Notes under the pieces: model-generated
Seen by the model: the letters and a program-made list of their open reading frames with translations, nothing else
Database searches by the model: none
What the model was told of the DNA's origin: nothing
Shown: in pieces, positions 45,989-55,617 of the stretch
Numbering within the stretch: the first letter of the stretch is position 1
How the letters are laid out: every line of letters begins with the position of its first letter
Program-made: the position numbers and the translations under genes
Source: Takakia lepidozioides
Taxonomy: Eukaryota > Streptophyta > Takakiopsida > Takakiales > Takakiaceae
Assembly (NCBI GenBank): GCA_030704615.1
Contig: CM060733.1
Location: 61,750,001-61,814,000, forward strand
Length of the DNA: 64,000 nt
Direction of reading: 5' to 3'

Positions 45989-46390
45989 TTCTCAAAGTTT
46001 ACACAAGACGAGCAAAATCTACACATGGGGTAACTGTCCCCCCTTTGCAGAACGGTTGGCCGTCCAGGAGCGGCTCCGCACACATAGGGGCAGATTGTCC
46101 GTCAGACTGCTTGGGGACAATTACCCCGTGTATAGATTTTGCTCGTCTTGTGTAGACTTTGAGGATTGGTAAACCATTTAGAGTACCAAATCCTTCAGTT
46201 ACACGACGTTCAGGCTCTGCACACTTAGGGACAGATTGTCCATCTGACGGCTTGGGGACAATTACCCCGTGTATAGAATTTGTTCGTCTTGTGTAAACCT
46301 TGAGGATTGGTAAACCATTCAGGGTACCAAATCCTTCAGATTCAGGACGTTCAGGTTCCGTACACTTAGGGGCATCTTGTCCTTCTGGCT
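45961..46390. repeat. 141-bp tandem repeat with an inverted unit
   Basis: Direct units start at 46081, 46222 and (partial) 46363, an exact 141-bp period. A partial unit at 45961-46033 lies in opposite orientation, reading GGTACCCTGAATGGTTTACC against GGTAAACCATTCAGGGTACC at 46309-46328. Transcripts could fold into a stem of about 70 bp. Confidence 0.9.
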
Positions 46391-46643
46391 GTTTGGATTC
46401 AACCTCATCCAGAGCATCAAACCGATTAGAAACTCTCAAGTTGAAGTTGTTGCCCTTGGTTGTCTTCCTAGAGCGCCCCATTGAATCACCAATGTCTAAG
46501 ACCGCTCTCCAGCCAGTCAAGGGACGAACTTCTTTGAGATTGAATTGATGCGGGACTCTATTAGAAGCACTTTTGGTCATTGCAACCTTCAACGTACCCC
46601 TGTTATCAAGTCTCGAGATGGTACCATTAGCCATGAAATCCAA
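45999..46643 (-). pseudogene. LINE ORF1-like frame with 47-aa repeats
   Basis: The 214-codon frame has NFNLRVSNRFDALDEVES, a block common before LINE endonuclease regions. It then has two copies of a 47-residue unit (GFGTLNGLPILKVYTRR, followed by SIHGVIVPK and DGQS.P.CAEPER). It ends (GGTVTPCVDFARLV) by reading into an inverted copy of the same unit. No zinc knuckle or RRM is evident, so calling it ORF1 is positional. Confidence 0.55.
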
Positions 46644-49600
46644 GCCTAAGCTAGAGCATGTAGTTTAAAAGGACACATCGTCCATCCTGGGATTCACCCC
46701 AAAAACTACACATGAAGCCCTAGATTTGGCATAAGTAACCAATTCCCAGGGATCACCCTGAGGAGTGTTGATGTTGATAGGAGCTAAATTTTTGATTGTT
46801 TTCGCAGGCCATAAGTTTAAGCACAGGAACCAACCCGAGCCCAAGTGCCGAGTATGCTAGACAGAGCATACGACTGCCCAATTTGGGCGGAGGGGCTGCC
46901 CCCAAGCAGTAGGAGTCCGCTTGTTACCATTCAGAGATCACACTCCAGGGAGTTGCAGGGAATGGCCCGTGTAGGCATATTCTAAAGAGGGAAAGGCCCC
47001 AAGCTTTCCAACTAAATCCAATGCACTACCGTACCTGAAGCAAAGCGCTTCAGGTCGAAACAAACAAGGACACGAGGTCACAAGGCCGGCATTTAGTCAC
47101 AGAGACATTAATGTTCTCCCGTTTCAAGTCCACCCAATGTCAATAGGCTTCCTAGAGGACAGGGAGAATATGAAATAAAAATAAAAAGGCCAAAAGTATA
47201 GGAGATAGCCTTCCATTGTGAGTGTCCAAACACAGCTTGTATTTTAACCATAGATTGTTGCAGGTAGACATGCCACCTCTGCTCCAAATGTAAATGCTGA
47301 ATCTGTAAAGCATTTGAGTAGTATTTGAACCAGCTCATAGAGTTAGGAGATACCAGACAGATGGAAACCCTCACCTGCACCCGTCCCAAAAAACACCACA
47401 GACGACAGTGTGTGGGTTAGTGAGGTTGTGCGAGGTGAATAGCAGGTTCCATACGTGCTATAGATGTCGATCTGGTAGTCACAACACAACAGAGCAGTTC
47501 AAAAGAATAGAAGTGTTCATCACTTTGCAGAGCAGGCAGCAACTTGCTTGTCTGTCCCATGTGACCTAAGCCATGTTAGGTTGCAGAGATGGTGAACAGA
47601 GAATATATACTACCTGCACCCCTACAAACAAAGCAAGGGTTCCAGAGTTGTGATACAATCAGAACCATAGCATTCAGGCATATATCAAGGAGATGGTAAA
47701 CCCAAAATATGTTTGAAGTATCTCAGCCTTCAACCCTGTGTTCATCTCCATCACCTTGTAGTTTTGTAGCATCTGTGCAATTGACATCATGCATACCTTG
47801 GAAGAGGATCCAGCAGAATTTAGCCAGTCTGTCTCTTGTCATCTAAACCAGGATAATTTGCAGAAACAGTGCAGCAGATACTCCCTGAGTTTTCATGCAC
47901 CATGCGGAAATTCCAGGGTGGTGATATCTTTCAAGCCATTGTAACAACCTAAAACAGAACAAACTGAACAAGGCTGGGAGGAGAATACTTCCCTGGCACC
48001 GCCCCATGCATATATAGGAAGGTTCTCCCAGAGGAAGTTATGGCTGCATTTGCACCCTGCGTTATGAGGGTTGTCAAACATGCAGGTCAAACAATCTTTT
48101 GTACCAAGGGAGGGAGAGGGTAGCACCTCCATATTCCCAAATGAGAGAAATGATGGAAAAGCTACAAGTTAGCTTTACCAGGAACTTCTCATGGCCGCCC
48201 TTCATAGAAAAGATTGTACAAGATTTGACAGGCTGAACAGAGTGGTAGCATTATTGCCTGTGACTAATTCCATACCAGTTTTTGAGAGAACTTCCAAACA
48301 CTCTAAACCATATTAGGTAATAGAGAAAGTAAAGAAGGTTCCCCCTGAACCACTTAAACCAGTGTAGAAACTCCAGGTTAACAATTTACTCCAAGCCTCT
48401 GCAATGAACTATAGCAGATAGTATTGCAAAATATGTCAGGGTATGTAATAGATGTAAACATCTCAGTCTGATATGAGTCTTTTCCTGTCCTTGGAAAAAT
48501 TCCAGATACTCTAGACCAAATTAGGTAGCAAAGAACCCTGAACCACTTTATATATTGCAGAAACTTCAGGGTAGTAGTTTAAACAGAGCCATTGCAATGA
48601 AGTATACCTTTCAAGTTTATGGCATCTGCTCTACCTGCATAATCAACCTTTCCATTCTTTGAAGGAGCTCCAGAAAGTCTGAACCATGCCAGGTAGTATA
48701 GAAAGTAAAGAAGGTACTTCCTGTACCTCTCATAACAGTGTAGAAACTCCAGGGTATCAGTTTACTCTAAACCACTGCAATGAAAACATCTTTGAGGTAT
48801 CTCAAATTATCTCAAGGTATGTCAAAGGCTTATCCTTTTTTATCACCTTGCAGGTTTGAGGAAGCTGGGCCTGTGACATTGCTCCCTTGCTCTTGAGAAA
48901 ACTCCCAGTTTAGCTCCCGATGTATTGACGAGAAAGCACAAAGAATGAATTCTTAGAGAGACAAAATCCCAGACTGCCTTTGAGAGAACTCCCGACAAAG
49001 GATAGAATAGAAAGTGAGCACACTGAGGGAGGTATTCCCAAAAGAAAATAGGGCTGCATTTGGACTGACATCAGCCAGAGTCATGAAACCTGCCAGTCCT
49101 GCCACTTAGAGCAATTATGGGGGGGAGAAGGTGGTTTCTCCATATCCCTCATCATCAAAGTAAAACCAGTGATGTTGGTTTTACCAAGAATAACTCAAGG
49201 TTGCCCTTACTTTACTGTGTGTTGAGCAGTAGGCTCTGTAAATTCACTGGACGTTAAAGTAACTTTATCTTTATCTTTAATAATGATAGCATCCCACTTG
49301 TCATGCTAAGAAATATAGAAATGGAGAGTACTTCCCTTGTGAAGCCACTCTAGATATGTACCAAGTGAATCCCTGGCATTGCTCCATGTATACTGAGGAA
49401 AGCGCTCCCAGAAGAGAATATGATTGCCTTTGGACAGCCCCTCCACAGTAGAATACTCAAAATAAGAGACCAATGGAGTCTTTCACAGAATCTCCCGAGT
49501 CTTTCTCCAGGGTCGTGCAACAGGAAAGCACTCATAACTGGGTAACATTTTCGCTTCACTTTTACCCCAGCCACAGCAAAAAAGAAGAATGCTACCCTGT

Positions 49601-50276
49601 GACCGATCTTCACTTGAATTGAATGACTCCTCCGAGTCTATCTCCATGGAGGAGAAACAGAAGAATGCTCGAAGTAAGAAATCCATGGAGTCTTTCACAG
49701 AATCCCTAGAGTCTTTCTCCAGGGTCGTGTAACATTGAAGCACTCATAACTGGGTACGCAGGGAGAAGGTGGCACTTCCTGTCTCTGACATAATTGCATC
49801 TCGGTTAAGCTAGAGTGTCCAAATTCTTGCGCGACACTCATTGTATCAGTACTTACGTGGCTGCCACATCAGGCTGTTACGTCATCTCACCCCTTGTAGT
49901 TCAATTAACCCTAATTAGGGATAGTAAACCATGGACAGTAGGTCCTTCAAAAAAACATTGAGCTTGCCACCTTACTGATATAAACCAGATTTTTACAGGT
50001 GGTAGAGGAGTGTAATAAAAATAATGCCAAGGAATACTAACTTGCGTTTGTAGATGCGTGCCTGTTGTGACATATAGACACCTTCTTTGCCTACGGGCCT
50101 ATTACAGAACCATAGACTGTTAATTGTTTATCCCTGAATAGGGACCCTTAAACAATAGGCCTGCTGATTAGGGATCATTATTAGCCCATAGGCCTGTCAC
50201 CTTATAACCCTGAACAGAAAGTTTACAGGGTGGTAAAGGAACAACAAAAATAAAAAATCAATCTGCCAAGGAATAA
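46644..50276. other. non-coding region with degenerate repeats
   Basis: No supported gene. Degenerate tandem copies of a 170-210 bp unit run through 48.3-48.8 kb: AGGTA(A/G)...GAAAGTAAAGAAGGT at 48315 and 48691, with a relative at 48523, each followed by GTGTAGAAACTCCAGG or a similar sequence. Related sequence extends back to about 47.6 kb. An 80-bp direct repeat (ATGGAGTCTTTCACAGAATC) lies at 49473 and 49685. Confidence 0.55.
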
Positions 50277-50307
<31 letters not shown>

Positions 50308-50309
50308 CA
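50277..50309. repeat. (GA)n microsatellite
   Basis: GAGAGAGAGA interrupted once by GGGAGAGAGAGAC. It lies 80 bp before the conserved leader exon of the PPR gene. Confidence 0.9.
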
Positions 50310-50385
50310 CCCATGCAAAATAATTCCTAGCAGCGCTTAATAACTTGGTCTTATGTCTTACTGGTATTTGCATGCAGGCCAAGCA

Positions 50386-50448
50386 ATGAACATAGAGTGG
50401 CTTTGGCAGCGGTTCAAGTCAGAGCTGTGTGACAAGGGTGTCAAGAAG
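50386..50448 (+). other. candidate 5' exon of the DYW PPR gene
   Basis: CATGCAG/GCCAAGCAATGA marks an acceptor-like site and an ATG at 50386. The frame MNIEWLWQRFKSELCDKGVK runs to AAG at 50448, where GTGACT follows. Joining it to the AG at 51042-51043 puts it exactly in frame with the PPR body. The third PPR locus has the same leader (GCCAAGCAATGA at 58496, ending in AAG/GTGAGG at 58561). Inference only; it could be a short upstream ORF instead. Confidence 0.4.
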
Positions 50449-51043
50449 GTGACTCTATGTGTATTGTGACCCAATGCTTTTAGCATTCAGATCAGAAGGA
50501 ATGGATGATGTTCTCAGTTGCCCAGGTTAATGGTCGTTGCTCGTCGTTCCTTGAGTAGGAGCTCTTCTTGTGAATCAGTCGGCTCTTAGTTTTGCAACAT
50601 TTTGTTTTGTTGAAAGTTGTTGTCTGGTCTATATGGGCTGTGGGTTGGAGCTATGGCTGCTCAACTGCACACTGGTGGTTTTCACAGATAGGTGCAAGAT
50701 ACTTATGTCATAAGCCCCCAAGGGAGGTCCTTTGTATCAAGAGTTGGTCCAACTCCCACTCCCCTTGGGTGAAAGCAGACCTAGCTGCCATGACACAGGA
50801 TCGAGCACACTCTGGCATTGGTTCAAAATTTGATGTGCACCACGGAGCTCCAGATCAAGAATACAAATGGTACTGCCTTGTGGATGATAACTCAACAGTT
50901 CTACATCAGAGACAAAATTGCAACGGTTTCTTCTCCAGAGAGGATGGATTTCAGTAGTTATGGAATACTGTTGATTATTAGCAACATGCCAGGGATCTTT
51001 CTTGTAGTAATTGGGAGCGTATACTGTCAAAGAATTTTCTCAG

Positions 51044-53392
51044 ACTAAGAGATCTGAGTCATGCAGGATAACAGGGTGGAATCATGCACGATATCTCGTT
51101 GCACATCAGAATAGCATCAGTGATAGCACTGCTGTCACCACTGCTTTTGAAAGAGACCCGGTCAATCGCAGGTATTCTAGCGCTTATGTGGATTTGAGAT
51201 CATTATGTAAGGAGGGACAACTGAAAGAGGCGCTGCACATTTTGAACCAACCAGGCATTCGGGCAGACTCCAACACTTACGTCTGTCTCTTGCAGGGTTG
51301 CATCAGGAGGAAAGCCCTAGCAGAGGGAAAGCAGGTGCACTCCCATATTGTCCTAAGTGGGTTCAGTCCATGCATCACCCTAGACAACACCCTTATCAAC
51401 ATGTACACCAAGTGCGGTAGCGCAGTGGAGGCACACCAAGTGTTTGACAAAATGCCTGAACGAAATATGTTTACGTGGAGTATGATGATTGCAGGATTTG
51501 CTAAGCTTGGGCTTGCTGAGAAGGCTTTCAAACTCTATGAGAAAATGCAAGGGGAAGGGGTAACACCCGACAAGGTGACATTCACTTGTGTTCTCAATGC
51601 ATGTGCCAAGCTAGGAAGCCTGGAAAGAGGGCAGCGGGTCCATGCTGACATCATCAAAACTGGAATTCTGTCAGACGTTACTTTGGAGACAACCCTTATT
51701 GACATGTATGCCAAATGTGGAAGCATAATAGATGCTCGGCAGATGTTCGATAAAATGGTGAAACGAAATGTGGTCTCATGGACCGCAATGATTGCAGGAT
51801 ATGCCAAATGCGGTAGCATGAAGGATGCACTATTATTATTCAACACTATGGCTGAAAGAAATGTGGTCTCATGGAATGCCATGATTGCAGGATATGCTGA
51901 GCATGGACATGGGGAAGAGGCTTTGAAAATGTATGAGCACATGCAACGGGAAGGGGTTATGCCCAATGTGATCACGTTCATTGCTGTTCTGAACGCGTGT
52001 GCCAGCCTAGGAGCACTGGAAATGGGCAAGCAGGTCCATAGTAACATCATCAAAACTGGAATTAGGTCACCAGTTAATTTGGAGAATACCCTGATAGACA
52101 TGTACAGCAAATGCGGGAGCGTGATGGAGGCACTTGAAGTCTTTGATAAAATGGCTGAAGTTAATGTGGTGTCATGGAATGCTATGATTGCAGGCTATGC
52201 CCAGCAAGGGCATGGTGAACAGGCATTCCAGATGTATGAGCAAATGCAACGCAAAGGGGTGATACCTGATGGGGTCACATTCATATGTGTTCTGAATGCG
52301 TGTGCCAGCCTAGGGGCTCTGGAAAAGGGTAAACGTGTCCATGCTGACATCCTCAATACAGGAATTGCCCCATGTATAAATTTGAAGACCTCCCTTGTTG
52401 ACATGTTTGCCAAATGCGGGAGCCTAAAGGATGCACGTCAAGTATTTGATACAACGACGAACAGAGATGTAGTCTCATGGAATGCCATGATTTCAGGCTA
52501 CTCCCAGCATGGGCATGGTGAAGAAGCTTTCCGAACTTTTGAGCAAATGCTACAGGAAGGCTTGAAGCCAGATGGTATCACCTTCATGTCTCTTCTCTCT
52601 GCTTGTAGCCATGTAGGCCTTGTGGATGAAGGCCATCTCTATTTTCATTCCATGAGTCAAATTCATGGCCTGACACCTATGGTGGGCCATTTTGGGTGCA
52701 TGGTGGATCTTCTTGGCCGTGCAGGCCGCTTGGATGATGCAAAGGACTTAATTAAGAACATGCCAATCAAAGCAGAAGCTTCTGTGTGGCGGGCCTTGCT
52801 AGGTGCCTGCAGGGTTCATGGTGATGTGGAGCTAGCAGAATGTGCAGCAAACTGGATTCTCAAGTGGGATCCACAGCATGCTGCAGCTTATGTGCTGCTC
52901 TCAAACATCTATGCTGCAGCTGGCAGGTGGAATGATAAAGCAAAGATAAGACAAATGATGCAGGAAAGAGTTCTCAGAAAGGAGCCAGGGCGCAGCTGCA
53001 TTGAGATGAACAACCGTGTGCATGAATTTAATGCAGAAGATAAAGTGCATCCAGAAATCGAGGAAATCCATGTTGAGCTCAAGAGATTGTCTGGACAGAT
53101 GAGGGAGGCTGGCTATGTGCCTGACAACTGTTTTGTATTGCATGATGTGGAGGAGGAGCAAAAGGAATGTTCTCTTGGCCACCACAGTGAGAAGCTGGCC
53201 ATTGCTTTTGGGCTCATTAGAACACCCCCTGGAACGCCAGTCCGCATTATCAAGAACCTCCGGGTGTGCAGTGACTGCCACACCGCAACCAAGTTCATCT
53301 CAAAGATTGTTGGGCGAGCAGTTGTTGTACGGGATGCCAACCGCTTCCACCACTTCCAAGATGGAGTTTGCTCTTGTGGGGATTACTGGTGA
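51044..53392 (+). CDS. PPR-E-DYW editing factor (complete DYW)
   Basis: This is a nucleus-encoded organelle C-to-U RNA editing factor. Its 782-codon body (continuous from 51011) has L-S-P-L-S, one extra S-like motif, P-L-S-P-L-S-P-L2-S2, E1, E2 and a full DYW domain. Visible DYW features are the PG box (KEPGRSCIEMNNRVHEF), HSEKLAIAFGL (HxE), CSDCHTATKFIS (CxxCH) and the terminus CSCGDYW. That is the canonical 'PG' type expected for C-to-U, rather than the KP type linked with U-to-C editing. The N-terminus is odd: the frame has no ATG before residue about 140. Where both paralogous loci have ATG (CATGCAGGATGGCA at 59090), this gene has ATA (51070). A start on an upstream spliced exon at 50386 would restore one. 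It is otherwise the best-preserved PPR gene here. Confidence 0.88.
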   Translation, partial: TKRSESCRITGWNHARYLVAHQNSISDSTAVTTAFERDPVNRRYSSAYVDLRSLCKEGQLKEALHILNQPGIRADSNTYVCLLQGCIRRKALAEGKQVHSHIVLSGFSPCITLDNTLINMYTKCGSAVEAHQVFDKMPERNMFTWSMMIAGFAKLGLAEKAFKLYEKMQGEGVTPDKVTFTCVLNACAKLGSLERGQRVHADIIKTGILSDVTLETTLIDMYAKCGSIIDARQMFDKMVKRNVVSWTAMIAGYAKCGSMKDALLLFNTMAERNVVSWNAMIAGYAEHGHGEEALKMYEHMQREGVMPNVITFIAVLNACASLGALEMGKQVHSNIIKTGIRSPVNLENTLIDMYSKCGSVMEALEVFDKMAEVNVVSWNAMIAGYAQQGHGEQAFQMYEQMQRKGVIPDGVTFICVLNACASLGALEKGKRVHADILNTGIAPCINLKTSLVDMFAKCGSLKDARQVFDTTTNRDVVSWNAMISGYSQHGHGEEAFRTFEQMLQEGLKPDGITFMSLLSACSHVGLVDEGHLYFHSMSQIHGLTPMVGHFGCMVDLLGRAGRLDDAKDLIKNMPIKAEASVWRALLGACRVHGDVELAECAANWILKWDPQHAAAYVLLSNIYAAAGRWNDKAKIRQMMQERVLRKEPGRSCIEMNNRVHEFNAEDKVHPEIEEIHVELKRLSGQMREAGYVPDNCFVLHDVEEEQKECSLGHHSEKLAIAFGLIRTPPGTPVRIIKNLRVCSDCHTATKFISKIVGRAVVVRDANRFHHFQDGVCSCGDYW

Positions 53393-55617
53393 CACACTCA
53401 ATATGCAACATGAAAGGGAGTGGTTGCTTGAGAGGTGCGGGTGGAAAGGTTATGGTCTGCTGTCAGTAATTTAAGCATCACATCGCGAAAAGAAGAGCCT
53501 GCACTTGCCTTTGTGATTCAAGACAGGCTTCCCAAATGTGAAGAAACAAGTGGTGTGATCATATGCAAGAGCGAGGAGCTCATTTCTGGTGAGCTGCTGA
53601 TGGTGATGTAAAACAAAACCTTACTGTAGAGGAGACCATCTACAATCACAAGGACAACTAGTCATGAAGAAAGCCCTGGAACAGTGGGGGTCCTGAAAGT
53701 GGACCTGATGCTTTGAAAAACGATTGATGAATTCCAAAAGTTCCTTCGAATTTCCAGAAAAGCTGGAGAGGGCCATGCTTGTCCAAAGTGGGAGATGGTC
53801 CTCCTCAACATGTGTGATTGGTTTTCCAGTATTGAGAATACTTGAAAGGCATGGTTGTGTGCGTATAAGGCAACTTGAAGGAAGCAGACTCTTGAATCTC
53901 GTCTCAAATTAAAGTTAAGGAACATCACTACCTCACCATGGAGATTCTCGCTGAAATTTGTTATTATTGTACACACAAGGAACTGGATGCAGGGCTAGAC
54001 AGAGTCAGCTTAGTCTAAGATCAGCCTGCTTAAATGATTTTCAAGCTCCTCATGTATTTTTCTCAGATGGTAGAGGGGTAGTAAAGATGGGCAAGGTGTT
54101 GTTGCCTCTTCTCTGCCACCAGCCATGAAGTGGATCGGTAACATTTACTAGGTTGGGAAACATTGAGGAACAGTGGGGGTCCTGAAAAGCTGATGGTGCC
54201 CATAGTTCCCCTAGGAACTGAAAGTGAACTGCACATACACACACAATACACACCTACCTCAAATTTGATGTATTCTAGTTATTCCCAGAAGGATACATCC
54301 AGAGGTAGAAGGTTGAGACCCTGATTCTTCCCAAATATGCTGTGTAGGTGCAATTCTGTGGCTGACGAGTCATTAGCACAGTTGTAAATAAGTGAATTTG
54401 CAACCCAGGAGAAGGCTTATCTGCAATGGCGATGATGAGCTTCCTTCAGTGGATGACCTGGGAGGTCATTCAATCAAATCCTAGCTTGAACTCTTTAGAC
54501 TATAAAGTTTCTGTTATTGCACAAGCCACACAGTACTGCGCTTGCCAGCTCTCTTTTTCCGATCTGATTTTTTCCTCTGATCAGTATACCAAATCTTTCC
54601 AACACTGTATGCCAAGCTGCAAAGTCAATTTTGTTCTATTATGCTGTTGTCAGAGCTTAATGAGATGTTACAATATTCTCTCTTCTCAATGTGGGAATCC
54701 TCTGTGTACATAGCATTCCATTGATACGGATGAGATGAATACTATGACTTTGTTATCTCCTCGGAGGTTGATTAGACTTGCTTTGTTTCCTTGCTCTGGG
54801 AGAATCTCTGTTTCTTTCTTGAGCTCAAGCAACCTCTGAGGGACTATGTAGTATACTGAGTATACATTTTGTGTATTTATCTAAAATGAGCTGAAAGCTG
54901 TATTCTGCGTGTAAACTTCTCCCAGGTCCAAGAGAACATACAACTGGAGCTTCGTTTACTTCAGAAATTGGTACTCCAAATTTTGTGTATTTAATCAGGT
55001 GCCAAGACGTCGAAACTGTTTATGTGCCCCTGTTGGGAGAGAAAGCAAGTCCTATTTCATAACCCAGCTTTCGACATTGACAGTAAGGGTTTAGCTTCAA
55101 GCTTACGCATGCATTGAGTGTGGAATCCTGCTGCATGAGAAACTTTTGCTTCCCCCCCATTGGCAACAACTACTTCAAAGTTCCATTTTCAAAAATCTCT
55201 ACACTTTGACCTTCAAAAACATTTCAAGTGCAACAAACATTTGCAAAATGTCACTTACTGTATTTTCTGCTTCAGTCTCTGTGAAGGCACATTTAGCTCT
55301 TAAACAGACCCATAGAAAGAAGTCTCACCTTGGAAAGAAGCTGTGCATGTTCATTGATGTTAAACGCTGGCTATGCTCACTCTGCCCTTCAAGTTAAATC
55401 TCAAGATGGTGGACACAGGGCTGATGCCTAGACTGTGTAGGGCACCTCAAAGTTAGTTCCAAATCAATCAAAAGTTGCATTCCATACCCAACACTTGACC
55501 AACAACTGTTTTAAATGTTTCTAGTGACAACTAGAACTGCAAAACTGCAGCATATCTACTGCATTTGTCACTCTGGCGCACAAGGTGCCCCACTGAGAAC
55601 AATCAGCCCATAACTCT
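53393..55617. other. intergenic between PPR and mTERF 3' ends
   Basis: The two flanking genes converge here, so both 3' UTRs lie within. The 20-mer GAACAGTGGGGGTCCTGAAA occurs at about 53679 and 54171. A 95-codon open frame at 54426-54713 shows no recognisable feature. No RNA gene or transposon recognised. Confidence 0.4.

Larger units (their letters stand above)
42337..46643 (-). mobile_element. most complete LINE (ORF1-like, EN, RT, zinc)
   Basis: This 4.3-kb non-LTR retrotransposon on the minus strand is the reference for six other 3' ends in the window. In order: an ORF1-like frame (45999-46643), APE-type endonuclease (45125-45988), a linker (44727-45128), reverse transcriptase (43383-44755), thumb (42797-43531) and a C-terminal zinc motif (42342-42767). 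At least four frameshifts break what must have been one ORF2, so it is no longer autonomous. The 3' end is AACGTCTTATGAGTACA with no poly(A). Confidence 0.9.

Noticed and set aside
49350-49743. Minus-strand frames near the 212-bp spaced repeat
   Set aside because: They share sequence only because the DNA is duplicated; no conserved protein feature.
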